Shown here one piece after another: positions 24,421 through 35,999 of a DNA stretch of 64,000 nt. The translations under genes and the position numbers were made by a program. Source of the stretch: Combretum micranthum (taxonomy: Eukaryota; Streptophyta; Magnoliopsida; Myrtales; Combretaceae); contig JAMXBD010000366.1 in the NCBI GenBank assembly GCA_024138025.1, forward strand, positions 744,001 through 808,000. Reading direction: 5' to 3'. The notes beneath the pieces are model-generated. The model was given only the letters and a program-made list of their open reading frames with translations. It was not told where the DNA came from and did no database searches. Within the stretch, counting starts at the first letter, position 1, and every line of letters begins with the position of its first letter.

Positions 24421-25079
24421 ATTTGTTGTATACGTTAAATAATAATTATATCATCCACATCACAAATATTTTTTACTTTATCGCATAAAGTATCACTAAA
24501 TAACACTTATTATATAACTTGAAGTTTCATGTATTAACTATATAACTGTAATTAATAATAAATTGTCGAGTAATACATACCTTGTATAATATAATTTTAA
24601 TTATAATAGTGAGTGAATGTATATTAATAATTTTTTTAAGGTCTGACGATCCAGCATCCGTCCCTAGCATTTATTTGTGTACCTCAATGTTCGATTTCTT
24701 CTTCCAGAAGCAGTGCGATATTTTGCATAGACTGACAAGTGGTCTAAGTTCAAAAGTCCAAATATAAATAAAACTTAGTAATATAAACATCTACTTTTGC
24801 TTTTGTTAAACACTTGCCTATTACGAGCATAGATTTACTTGTACGGTCTCACAAATTTATAATTTCATAATTCCTGTTAACTATATTAGATTTAGTATTT
24901 TTTTTATATAAATGTTGATAAAATTTAATTTATAGCTTTGACCAAATTTGTCGATTCTATTTGTTAAAGTCAAATAAATTAAAAATTAAAGAAATAGAAA
25001 AAGAACAGTATACCTGTTTAATTCTTTGGATCTTCATTGAAGTCCCAGCTTTAATTGCAAGGCAGAACTATCTACTTCA

Positions 25080-25690
25080 ATTTATATCATCAAGATTCAA
25101 GATGAGTGGAAGCTGCAAGGTAGTTATTGTTTCCTTCATTAATTCAAAACTTTTTTTTTCCAAAAAACAAGAAAAAGAAAAAAAATAACTCAATTTCAAC
25201 TGTGTTTTAATTTCTTTTATGCATATTACGTTATGGATCAGACTTTATTATGGGAAAAGAATTTAATTTCGTCATTTTTTTTTATTTCCTTGTTAATGTT
25301 GTACAATATGGGTATAACATAGTAAACATTAGAAAAAAATGACGATCCAATTCCATGAACATATTAGATGCATAAACTTAATGTAAGAATAATATCACAA
25401 GCAAATTTTCACAAAAATATCGTATATTTTTTTATAGATGAATTTTTGTTGACTCAAAATTGATGCTTTGGTTGTGTCTCAACCAACCACAGTATAACAC
25501 TTAAGCAAATTAAATAAACTAACTCAAATATTGAGCATCATAGGTAGAGAAACATCTTATACATAAAACATAAATATATTTATAATGGAACTTCTAGTTC
25601 CAACTAAAGTCTTCAAGTAATCCTTCAAAAGCCAATAAAAATCTATAAAATACAATTTTGAAATATAGATATGCCTAGACTTACCTATGA
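25080..25690. repeat. Copy of the B3 copy D 3' flank (11,230-11,770)
   Basis: Collinear with 11,230-11,770 up to GCCTAGACTTACCTA. At that point the B3 gene should start but other DNA begins with TGATCCC. The frame at 24,961-25,188 covers part of it and shows no known domain. Confidence 0.7.
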
Positions 25691-27640
25691 TCCCTTTCTT
25701 AAGTACAGTCAACACTAGGCAAGTGCACCTATCAAAGATGGTATAGAGATGGAGTACAAGGTCGTCTCCCACATGGTCTTTTAAGTACCAATAATTATTC
25801 TTTTCATTATTATCTAGCCGATAAATTTGAGTGGTTGTTACCGGTACATTATTAATTATACCACTAATCTATTACAAATTACTAGTCAACTTACAAACAC
25901 AAATCTCTTAAAATAAACCTGATGTATAAAACATTTAGACTTCGCTTCATCACTAAACATTATCATGTAATTCAAGGAAATATCATATAACGTTATATAT
26001 TCTCAAACTACAAAATTCACATTGTTTTTGTCAAGATCACTAATCTTTAGCCCTAAGTTTATCCACTAGAATCTCTTTCTATGCTAATAGCAACTTAGAA
26101 TTATATTAATTTCCAGAACTCCCTTACACAATTAATTATATGCAAAAGAATTTCACAATCCTATCTCTATAATCATAAGCAATTCTCGTCAATAGCCAAG
26201 ATCTATTCAAAAAAATGATTTCTCAATCAATCCAAATGAAATCTGTTGAGGATTTATATTTTGCATAATATAAATTCAAGATTCAATGAAAACAATTGTT
26301 GAATGTAAGAAAAACTAGTAATATTTCATTAATAACGCATAGGGATATTACATGACAAGTTTGTAGTTCCACAAAATCTAACATATGAAATTACTCCTAT
26401 TAAATGTAACAATACATTGTATAAATTCAGAAAAGAAATAAGGAAACATGTTAAAATCCCTTTTCAATGCTACAAGTTTTTACAATCTTCATAAATCCAA
26501 GCAATGTGAATTGTCTCCTTTTTGTTTCTTTCTCAAAAACTTCAAGAGATGTGTCTTTGTGAGTCACAATGATATGATATATAATTTTCTAACATGATAT
26601 GATCTTGAATATATATGCTCTACCGTGCATCCTTTTTGTCTCCATTCATCTCCAAATATACCATTTATGACATCTGATGTGGCAATTGTAATGACCCCAA
26701 AGGAGGCTTAGTAGAAATTTCTAAAAGCTGTCATATCACGTTTGCACCTGTTACATGAGAGCCATCTTATAATATCAATTGGAAATTACAAGACATCTAT
26801 AAGGGTTTTATCTTTGCATCATGACTTTTTTTATCTCTTCTAGATCTATTGTTTATATTGTAAATCTTATGAAGGAGTCGATTCTTCATACACTACACTT
26901 TATGAAATCCTAAGCGTGTGAATTGAATTGCTTTTGATTAATGAAATGTTCATGCCTTTGTATCTATTCATGTGCTTCCATTGTCTTATGATTGATTTGT
27001 GCACAAATCAATTGCATGCATGATACTTATTAAATAGGAAGAGGTTTCATCTAATAAGATAGATCTATAAGAATAGAAAAATTGCTTATTTCATATAAAG
27101 ATGGGAAATTTTTTATTTTATGCTATAAGGATTTAATTCTTGTCAAAAGGATCATATATTTTCATGCAATCTTATGTGATGCTAGTGAGGGAGAGGTCTC
27201 TACTATATCATGTAGAGGTAGAAATTAATTAACTCAAGGGATTTATTGATTTACTTAATGAGATCCTACAGTATAAAGCATGAATAATTCATTAATCAAT
27301 CCATGATCATAACGATTTTACGGTTATGGTGAATCAAGGTGAGAGGTATATCTTGTGATTGAATCCATCTTCTTAAAGCATACATAATTGAGACTGCTAG
27401 ATTAGTTGCTTAGTAGTTTTCATAGATTTCTCTTTAAAAATTAGGTTAAATAGTAGAAAATCGGTAATACTAGTTCTTGTTTTCATTATCCCTGCACGTG
27501 GACTACACCCTAAGATCTATGCTATATTAAATAGATACACTTACCTAGCTAAGATCATAGATTTTATCGGGTTTGTAAATCTAGAATTTGATACAATGGG
27601 TAGTGCATATCAATATGATAATAATGACAACATGGCTACG
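25690..27640. repeat. Non-coding, LTR-like insertion replacing a B3 gene
   Basis: Starts TGATCCCTTTCTTAAG. Near the left edge is CTAGGCAAGTGCACCTATC and near the right edge GATACACTTACCTAGCTAAG, which is its approximate reverse complement. CTATAAGGGTTTTATC at 26,800 also occurs at 45,695 within the proposed solo LTR. No coding region is recognised. It may be one large LTR or two inverted pieces; the ends are not fixed. Confidence 0.4.
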
Positions 27641-29199
27641 AGTTAACAATGAATTTATACGAACATAATAACGTAGAAGGGAGAATGGGTCGTCTTACTA
27701 AACTTACTTGGTTTTTTTTTTCTTTTTTTTCTCATGACCCGGGTAATGACGGAAGAATGATGAGGAGTTTCGGTGTAATTTATTTCAAGCTAAAGGAGAA
27801 AGCAACGTGTGTTATGATGGGAAAACATGCAACTTGCATGAGAATAATGGTAATGGACATAAGGGGTTGTAAAACCACCGTAAAAAGTGGTGTTTTAGTT
27901 TTTTTGAGAAAAGTCGTTGCATACGATATTTTCCACAAACACCATAAGCTATTATATAGTTATCAATCGGGTCGTTATTGGTGCAACTCCCCTTTTGGCG
28001 ACTTAATTTCAAATGGCGGTGGTATTTTTGTCAAAATTTGCTATTTTCATACAAATCAGTATTTTTGTTCAAATTTGGTATTTAAACTATTTGAAATATG
28101 ATATTTTCATCTAAATTTGGGATTTATAATTCTAGTATTTTTAAGCAAACTTAATACTCTTGTTCAAATTTGGTATTCCGTAACTATCCTTATCAAGAAC
28201 TACTCGTATTAATGTCATTGAGCTCGTAAGTCCTGAAAACAGACAACTGGGACGTGTGAGTTTGATTTTTAGTTGAACTTCAAGCAAGAATATTCTACTC
28301 ATATATTATAATTTTCGGTCTTAAAGAGAATTATAACATAGGCAATTAGGCACAAGATATTTCGATAATGGTGACTTTTTTAAACAAGAAGATCTAACTA
28401 TATAACCTGCTAGATTCATAAAGCATATCGATATTAACAATAACTTGTGCAAGTAGCTGTATTTTACCTTAGAAATATCCCATTCGCTATCAACTATCAT
28501 ATAATAACCAAAATCTAATAGGTAATATAACCTATCAATAGTTCAATTTTTAATTCCCGAAATGATATTATTACTACTAATTTAAAAAACGTCATCCCCA
28601 ATGCTAATGGATAGCTTGGAACCCGGAAGTATCGGGGTGTTAAATGCACTACTGCTTCAATGAAAATTAAACATTTGGAGGTGGTGTCTAATTGGATTGC
28701 CGAATTTATATTTGTATCATATCTGTATACATATGTATTTATCAATATTATATCTATATCAATTTTATTTAGCCAACTTACAAGTAAAATTATCAATTTT
28801 TTTCGTAGTATCTATTTTTTAATAAATATTTATTAAAAAAATAAAAATATAATATCAAAATTAGAATACCATCAAACAAACAGATCCCTAGTTGCTTATA
28901 CTGATGTATTTGTACTTCTATCCTTTTCTCAGATGGTCAAGGGGGCATCATCTACCCGTGAGGCCTTGTGTATGCAATGACTTATGGACACGGTAACATG
29001 ATGTGATATGGTGCAGAAAAGTGGAGCTCGGAATCTTATTTTGTGCCACATTTTGTCTGTTTTGCCCTTTTCTGAATAAAACCTTTCTCGCTTTCACGGA
29101 TCTTTTAATAGATTTACCAACCTTTTAAATATCACATTCGAAAAAAATTAAAAATCCCATAACTTAGAGTTAGAATTCTTTAAACAACCATTTTAATTT
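27641..29199. other. Intergenic DNA, one unsupported frame
   Basis: A 150-codon frame at 27,649-28,101 lacks any family motif and ends in a degenerate AAATTTGGTATT-type repeat (28,020-28,180). No other gene was seen. Confidence 0.45.
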
Positions 29200-29900
29200 C
29201 TTAAATGCATATTGTAGAGGGTCATTTCAATTATTGGGTTTTAGGTCTAATTTAACGTCATAAGCTGGTCTTCTGGGCTAGTAATAAGGCTTGAAAAGTC
29301 GATTCCAATAAGAAATATTGTAGAAAAACTTAACTTGGTAAGCTCGGAATAAGGATCATTGAATCAGTTTATTCCGCTCTCGAACTAATTCGGTTTTCTC
29401 GTGCGCAAAAAATAGATTCCAAAAAATCTTCGTAGATTAATTTGGGCTTTATTTGGCTAAAATAGGGCTTATTTGGAGTAAAATGATCCTATTTTTATTT
29501 TATATTGAAGATGGACTATTTTAATAAGAAAATGAGCTCCTTTTTTATTATAAAGCCCTCATTTTATTCCAGACCCGTATCTAAAGCCCATGCCCATAAA
29601 CATAAAAGAAGGAATGAATTTTGATCGTCGGATTCATGGAAGAGATCCAATGATTGCAAACAATGCTTTATCTCAACCATCTAACCAGAAGTCATCCAAC
29701 GGCTACTACTAGCCTCCAACATCTATAAATAAGATGATTCTCCTCTCATTTGGGAGAATTTTGCGCATTGCTAAGTTTGAGAGTAATGATTGAACATCTC
29801 CAAAAGGATCAAGATATCCACTTCACGAAGAACGAGTCAAGAACAATTAAATTTATCTGATTCGATCTTCTGTAACGCTCGCGCACTCGAGAAACTAGGT
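29200..29900 (+). repeat. LTR-like repeat with TATA box (sister of 43,370-43,887)
   Basis: Matches 43,430-43,887 and, beyond gypsy element 2, 54,649-54,720. Shared landmarks are GGGCTAGT, TTGGTAAGCTCG, AAGCCCATGCCCAT, GAAGGAATGAATT, GTCATCCAA and CTATAAATAAGA. A TATAAATA box followed by transcribed-looking leader sequence suggests an LTR promoter. Ends were not determined. Confidence 0.6.
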
Positions 29901-31300
29901 TTGCATGTTCTTCCTCTCATGCCTTTTTATGCAACATCCTACACGTGTCATCAGGTCAAGACTTTTCTCAGGTTAACCGCTATGCCTATCGCACCTAATT
30001 GGCCAGCTACAGTAACCCCACCATGTACATATTTTATGTTTATTAATTATAACATATTGGTAATAAAGTGTTTGATATATATTGAACGAATTGAGATGCT
30101 CAATTTTCAACTTTATATGATTGTTGAAAATTGAAAAATATTTAACCAATGTGTGTATTATACATATAAGGTTTTTTAAGATCTCATTGACACATTGGTT
30201 TAAAAAATAAAATTATCAAACCCATATTGTATGATTAATTATTCTATATCATTAATATATGAAGGAGACATGACAACTACAATAGGATATGTCCTTTCCT
30301 ATTCAACATGTTTTTCTTGTGCCAACATTAGTTATAATTTTTAATTAATTTAACTTTTAGAAAAAGAAAGGAAATTTAATTACTAATAATTTAGTCCCTC
30401 TTTCTATATATATCAAATATCACAGACCTACTAGGGGTAAAAAGGTAGGGGCCTTGATCCTAAAAAAAATTCATGTAGTGTTTTATTAGTTAATGTTCTA
30501 ACAAATTAATTATGTTTACTTATTATAAATAATATGATGTTCTAATTTATTAATAATTAAACTCCATTCATAACTTGTGAAGAGACTAATATATATATGT
30601 AAAGATAATTACATATATACATCTAGAAGCCATTTTGATAAACTTTTTTTTACTTATATACGACATTTTATGAATTGCAATTGCTTCCCATGGTTTGATT
30701 TTCAATAGAAGAAATATCTTATAAATATCAATAATCATCATGAAATATTACAAAAATTAAAATAGTTTTTTTTTATGTATATGGTATTTTAGTGACTATT
30801 TAAGCACTCATTAAATAATCATATTATATATTACTAAGAATTTAAATAAATATTATTTATAGTATTATATGTTTTATATTATTGAATTTATGATAAATAA
30901 ATATCTTATAACATATATTACAATTAATATAAATAAATAAATTCAAAACTAAGGTTTTATAGATAAATCTAAACGTCATGTTGAAAAGGGGAAAAGCTGG
31001 GACAATGACAAACCATAGCAATCCTTCGTCCTTCCGCAGTGTTCCATGGGGAAAAAAAAAACACTTTTAGTCTTAAATATAAAAGCAACGAGCATGAAAT
31101 ACGCGTGCTCGGATATAATTAAGGAACATTGGACAGAAAAAGATAATGCAAAACATGACAGCACTGAAAGAGCTCCAACTTTTTGTCGACACCTTACTAA
31201 AGATAGAAAGTTGATTTAAAAAATAAAAAAAAAAAAAAAAAAAACTTAGAACTGTAACATGACATGGTCTCCTTCCACAGTACACACAACCAAAAAATAA
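29901..31300. other. Intergenic DNA, nothing recognised
   Basis: The tail of the LTR-like repeat may reach about 30,020; the rest is AT-rich. A poly-A lies at 31,226-31,244. The open frames here have no family features. Confidence 0.5.
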
Positions 31301-31309
31301 AAAAATAAA

Positions 31310-31334
31310 GAAGAAGAAGAAGAAGAAGAAGAAA
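31310..31334. repeat. (GAA)n microsatellite
   Basis: About eight GAA/AGA units just 3' of B3 copy E. Confidence 0.9.
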
Positions 31335-31401
31335 CGAGATGGTTGGATGTTGATGATATCTCTGGCCTTGTTCTTCATGCATCCACCATGACGGGGTGGT
31401 C

Positions 31402-32016
31402 TTACTCCCTAACTAATGCAAACAGCAATTCTCCAGCAGCCACTCTAAAAGACCATAGATGTATAACCCCACCTTCTCGTAGGTTGTTTTCCTTGACAGC
31501 CGACCTCGAGTTATAAAGTACAGACTCTTTCTCCCACTTTCGAAAACTCAAGCTTTCAATCAAATCAAGACAAGGATCAACTAAGGAAACATTGATGAAC
31601 TTCTTACACTGGAGTGAATCCTTTTCTTGCTTGCTAAGGAAGTCTTTCTTCACCAATTGACCTGGCGGGATCGGCAACCTATTGTGGTTTGGACTTAGAT
31701 CAGTCGTTTGAACCACCTTTCTAATTACTAACATCACATTACAACCCCACATACGTTCGTTCTTCCCCATAAGATCTTCTGGAGGCAATTTAGGGCACAG
31801 GTTGAAATCTATCCTACTAGGCTGTCCCTTCAACATATTATTATTCTTTGGTTTCTTGGATGGCAACGACGACCCCTTCCGCTTACCAGAGGGCGAAGCA
31901 TTATTGTCATCCGTGGCAACAGTGAAGTGATCCACATTATTTGTTTTTCCTTCGACTGCGTCTACAGAATCTAAAAGAGTGCGCAACCGGTAATCAGAAG
32001 GAACACCATCATCCAT
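31402..32016 (-). CDS. B3 domain-containing protein, DUF313 type (copy E)
   Basis: The 204-aa frame from ATG at 32,016 begins MDDGVPSDYRLRTLLDSVDA and is intact to its stop. Residues 45-75 are Lys/Ser rich (KRKGSSLPSKKPKNN), a possible nuclear signal. From about residue 105 the B3-type domain follows: VIRKVVQTTDLSPNHNRLPI, PPGQLVKKDFLSKQEKDSL, VSLVDPCLDL, SFRKWEKESVLY, then IHLWSFRVAAGELLFALV. In this family the B3 fold binds DNA in the nucleus. The frame stays open upstream, but the TACTTCAG before GGIETC (exon edge 32,042) looks like a splice acceptor, so a further 5' exon is possible. The 5' part lies in the left arm of the big inverted repeat. It is the best-preserved copy; whether it is expressed is unknown. 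Confidence 0.7.
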   Translation of the reverse strand: MDDGVPSDYRLRTLLDSVDAVEGKTNNVDHFTVATDDNNASPSGKRKGSSLPSKKPKNNNMLKGQPSRIDFNLCPKLPPEDLMGKNERMWGCNVMLVIRKVVQTTDLSPNHNRLPIPPGQLVKKDFLSKQEKDSLQCKKFINVSLVDPCLDLIESLSFRKWEKESVLYNSRSAVKENNLREGGVIHLWSFRVAAGELLFALVRE

Positions 32017-33055
32017 AATCCCAATGCAGGTTTCTATACCACCTGAAGTAAGCGTATATATTGAAAGTGAGATGTCAAAATAATATAGAGCTAAAAATAA
32101 AAATAGGCTGATGTTTTTCTCACACATACATACTATTGATCAAAGTGCGTAGAAAGTAGAACAAGAAAGCTAATTATGAACAGAGAATATATAATCAAAA
32201 TTATAGATATAATCTTATGATCTCAATGGAGGAAAGAAAAGAGACAAGAAAATAACTGCGCTTACCCCTATGGGTGCTGTGAAGAATTTTAGTCTATCTC
32301 TGAAAGGGTAATATTATCTGTGAAAGGTGTAGAAATTTATAGACGGGGGTGTAGTGATAATCGACATTTATGTCACTTAGAAGGTGCTAATCAGTATCTA
32401 ATGCTTGAGCCCCATGTGCTTGCGGAGAAAAGGTAAATGTTCCCTTCTTTTAGAGGACACAATTGACTCTGGTATATTAAGTACAGAAAAATAGCCAAAA
32501 TGCATATCATAATGTTTGTTTATAATTACTAACTGGAAAAAGAAAATAATTATGAAGTAGAATTGTAAATAATGTGTTCATTATTTTATTTGATAACCTT
32601 GAGTTTGAATTTAAATTTCAAAATTTCAAGCTCCATAAAATTTCAGCTCAAGTTCATTTCATAATAGTAATGAAGAAAAATATCCTTTACATTAGGAAAA
32701 ATAATGTTTTATAAAAATGAATTTTTTTTCTCTTGAGTGTAAGGGATTAAATAATATAATAAATTGAAATTATTAAAATAATAAACACTTCCCTAGTTTT
32801 AAGTAATTTTCATATGTATTCTTTTTGTGGTTTGTTTTTTTTTTCCCCGTTGGAAACGTGTTGTGTGTAACTGTATTAATTACAGTTGTGATAATAGTCA
32901 CTAACCAATTAGTCAATGCAGCAATTTTGGGTTGGCAACTTCACTACAAGATTTAAAGCATCAATACCTAAAGACTACTATTAACATTATGAGTTTCTAT
33001 CAAATTTTAGATTAAGAGATCCTTATTTAAGCTTATTGATCAGTAGAATATATAG
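31880..33055. repeat. Left arm of a 1.2-kb inverted repeat
   Basis: Reverse-complements to 33,311-34,510 with few differences, from the B3 copy E coding region (31,880) through its 5' flank to the inner edge AGATCCTTATTTAAGCTTAT. The arms are about 1.18-1.2 kb and the spacer 255 bp. Confidence 0.9.
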
Positions 33056-33426
33056 GTAAAATCGTCTCTCGACAGAACATGATACCTCACAATACAAATA
33101 TATCATACTTTCAGGAAAATATCCCTAATGCAAGTGACCTAATTAAAAATTAACTAGACAAATACTCCTAAAATTTAACTTTGATAATTAAATGAAATAA
33201 GATAATATGGTTAGATCGAAATAACAAACTATAGTATATGGTTAGATAAATGAGCGTAATTAAATAGTTATTATTTCTATAGTATATGGTTTGACTATTT
33301 AACCTATATATTATGCTGCAATGTATTGATCAATAAGCTTAAATAAGGATCCCTTAATCTAAAATTGATAGGAACTCATTTTGTTAATAGTAGTCTTTAG
33401 GTATTGATGCTATAAATCTTGTAGTG
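32942..33426. mobile_element. CACTA-like palindromic core of the inverted repeat
   Basis: Starts CACTACAAGATTTAAAGC and ends with the reverse complement form ATAAATCTTGTAGTG, the terminal signature of CACTA elements; 485 bp with no coding. The flanking triplets are CTT and AAG, so they are themselves inverted and not a direct 3-bp duplication. The element cannot by itself explain the arms, which extend a further 1.06 kb outward on each side. Confidence 0.6.
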
Positions 33427-34510
33427 AAGTTGTCAACCTAAAATTGCTGCACTAACTAATTGGTTAGTGAGTATTATCATAACTTTAATTAATACAGTTA
33501 CACACGGCATGTTTCCAAGAGGGGGCAAAAAAAACAAACCACAAAAAGAATTCATCTGAAAATTACTTAAACTAGGGAAGTGTTTATTATTTTAATAATT
33601 TCAATTTATTATATTATTTAATCCCTTACACTCAAGAGAAAAAAAATCATTTTTATAAAACATTTTTTTTAAAGTAAAGGATATTTTTTTTCTTCATCAC
33701 TATTATGAACTGGCTGAAATTTTATGAAGCTTGAAACTTTGAAATTTAAATTCAAACTCAAGGTTATCAAATGAAATAATGAACACATTATTTACAATTC
33801 TTGGTCATAATTATTTTCCTTTTCCAATTAGTAACTATGAACAAACATTATTATATGCATTTTGGCTATTTTTCTATACTTAATATACCAGGCTCAAGTG
33901 TGTCCTCTGAAAAGAAAAGAACATCTACCTTTACTCGCAAGCACATGGGGCTCAAGCATTAGATACTGATTAGCATCTTTTAAGTTACATAGATATCCAT
34001 TAGCACATTTTTATTGACATAAATGTCGATTATCACTACCCCTGTCTATAAATTTCTACACCTTTCAAAGATAATACTACCCTTTCAGAGATAGACTAAA
34101 ATTCTTAGCACCCATAGGAGCAAGTGTAGTTACTTCCTTGTCTCTTTTCTTTCCTCCATTGAGATCATAAGATTATGTCTATAATTATGATTATATATTC
34201 TCTGCTCATAATTAGTTTTCTTGTTCTATTTTCTACGCACTTTGATCAATAGTATGTATGTGTGAGAAATACATCAGCCTATTTTTATTTTTAGCTCTAT
34301 ATTATTTTGACATCTCACTTTCATCATATATACTTACTTCAGGTGGTATAGAAACCTGCATTGGGATGATGGATGATGGTGTTCCTTCTTATTACCAGTT
34401 GTGCACTCTTTTAGATGCTATAGACGCAGTCGAAGGAAAAACAAATAATGTGGATCACTTCACTGTTGCCACGGATTGACAATAATGCTTTGCCTTCTGG
34501 TAAGCAGAAG
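33311..34510. repeat. Right arm of the 1.2-kb inverted repeat
   Basis: Mirror of 31,880-33,055. Its outer part (34,204-34,510) is at the same time the beginning of segmental duplication copy 2, so the palindrome and the direct duplication overlap here. Confidence 0.9.
34343..34479 (+). pseudogene. B3-family fragment F (N-terminal exon)
   Basis: After TTACTTCAG the plus strand encodes GGIETCIGMMDDGVP, SYYQLCTLLDAIDAVEG and VDHFTVATD, then a stop caused by a base shift (GATTGACAAT where A has GATGATAAT). It is the mirror image of the N-terminal part of E and the duplicate of A. No B3 domain follows; the next sequence is the charged fragment and the LTR-like block. Confidence 0.75.
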
Positions 34511-34522
34511 GTATAGTCGTCA

Positions 34523-34800
34523 TCATCGATCATCCATTAACGATGTATTGTCCAAATTATTGATTTTTCCAATTCGATTTGCTTTCGACGTTCTTTTTTT
34601 TTTTTTACGACATTCCTTCTCCTTTGTTGTTTCAAATTCTTTATCTTTCAATTCATTGATTTTATGTAGCAACTCCACTTTATCACGATCTATCATGCTT
34701 AAGTCTTGTATCTCATGAATCAATTCATTTATTTTCTCATTACTTTCAGCCTTTTTCTTTGTTCAGGTGGACAAAACGCCTCACTCACCTCATTATTTGT
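34523..34800 (-). pseudogene. Charged coding-like fragment, copy 2
   Basis: A 66-codon frame (34,523-34,723) with MIHEIQDLSMIDRDKVELL and ELKDKEFETTKEKECRKKKK: a heptad-like, Lys/Glu-rich pattern that suggests a coiled coil. The frame context continues upstream to 34,800 with interruptions. Family not recognised; present in both duplicated blocks. Confidence 0.3.
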
Positions 34801-34812
34801 TGATACATCTTT

Positions 34813-35545
34813 TGTAATGCCCTAAAATTTTATCAAGGCATATACGACTGCGTATAACATTTGTATATTATACTCACAGGCTTCCTTAAACGATTTATTT
34901 ATTGTAAACATTTGCTACTCCATCTTAATTTAAAGAAATCATTTAATTAGATTATCCAAAATAACTAGATTCAAAGATAAATAAAACTTTATGAAAACAT
35001 TTAAGAAACTAATCTCATGAGTAGAAATCTCTCTTATAGACAAAACTATACAATAAGGTATCTCTTATACCTTTTATGATGGTAAACAAAGTTTTAAAAA
35101 ATTAAATTATAAAACTTGAGATCCACTAGACCCTCAAAAGAATATTACACTTTACATAATATAAATCCAGCTCTCAAATGAAAACGAAAACAAAATACAT
35201 CTAACGATCCTAAACTACCTCTCTATTCAACAAACTTCTTCCAAGTTGACCCATACCCTAGATAATCAACATCATCATCCAATCATATCAACACCACTAT
35301 CCCTAACATCATCACCATCACATTCATCCTCATCAAGTCGTCATCATCATCATCATTAACATCCACTCAACACCTAGAAAAGAAACAATAATGAACGAAG
35401 CTCAGTACAATAGTAACATAACCACACACGTCAACACACACAAGCTTAGGTTAAATGCAATGCAACACCTAACAATTTATATCTTTAATTTAAGTGAATA
35501 AATCAATACTGGAGTACTCACACTCTGAATCACACCTCTGAAAAT
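34813..35545 (+). repeat. LTR-like block, copy 2
   Basis: Starts TGTAATGCCCTAAAATTTTA and follows 2,061-2,785 throughout. It abuts the stop codon of B3 copy G. Confidence 0.45.
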
Positions 35546-35554
35546 ATAGGGATC

Positions 35555-35998
35555 CTAAGTAACAGCAGTTGCTCTAAAAGACCATGGACATATAATCTTG
35601 CCTTCTCGGAGGTTGTTGTTATTAACAACCGACCTCCAGTTATAAAGTACATAGTCTTTCTCCCACTTTCGAAGACTCAAACCTTCAATCAAATCAAGAC
35701 AAGGATCAACTAAGGAAACATTGATGAACTTCTCACACTGGAGTGAATCCTTTTCTTGCTCGCAAAGGAAGTCTTTCCTCACCAATTGACCTGGCGGGAT
35801 CGAGAACCTGTTGTGGCTTGAACTTAGATCAGTCTTTTGAATCACCTTTTTAATTACTAACATCTCTTTAGAAACCCCCATATCTTTTATCTTCGCCATA
35901 AGATCTTTTGGAGGCGATTTATTTGTTTCTCCTTCAGCTTTGTATGCAGTAGCCAAAAGAAGATGCAACCCGTTTTTAGAAGAAGCATCATCATCCAT
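35555..35998 (-). CDS. B3 domain-containing protein, short form (copy G)
   Basis: Open frame of 147 aa from ATG at 35,998 (MDDDASSKNGLHLLLATAY). Compared with E it lacks about 60 residues of the basic linker. It keeps the B3-type domain from about residue 55: VIKKVIQKTDLSSSHNRFSI, PPGQLVRKDFLCEQEKDSL, VSLVDPCLDLIEGLSLRKWE, VLYNWRSV and IICPWSFRATAVT, where it stops. The usual hydrophobic end of the domain (as in E, LLFALV) is missing, perhaps cut by the adjacent LTR-like block. It may be a truncated but open gene or a pseudogene without frame damage. Its 5' flank is shared with E and B. Confidence 0.6.
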   Translation of the reverse strand: MDDDASSKNGLHLLLATAYKAEGETNKSPPKDLMAKIKDMGVSKEMLVIKKVIQKTDLSSSHNRFSIPPGQLVRKDFLCEQEKDSLQCEKFINVSLVDPCLDLIEGLSLRKWEKDYVLYNWRSVVNNNNLREGKIICPWSFRATAVT

Positions 35999-35999
35999 G

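Larger units (their letters stand above)
22871..25079. other. Intergenic DNA with a 48-base T run
   Basis: No gene recognised. Inverted ATTGCGATT/ATCGCAATT-type motifs recur at 23,150-23,220. T48 is at 24,019-24,066. A tRNA-like SINE relic is proposed at 24,250-24,420. Confidence 0.5.

Noticed and set aside
27649..28101. 150-codon open frame on the plus strand
   Set aside because: No family motif, unusual composition (Phe, Lys, Cys rich), start in a repeat border and end in a degenerate AAATTTGG repeat; judged a chance frame.
31073..31382. Phe-rich frames of 61-101 codons
   Set aside because: Translations of poly-A/T and GAA repeats, no conserved neighbours.
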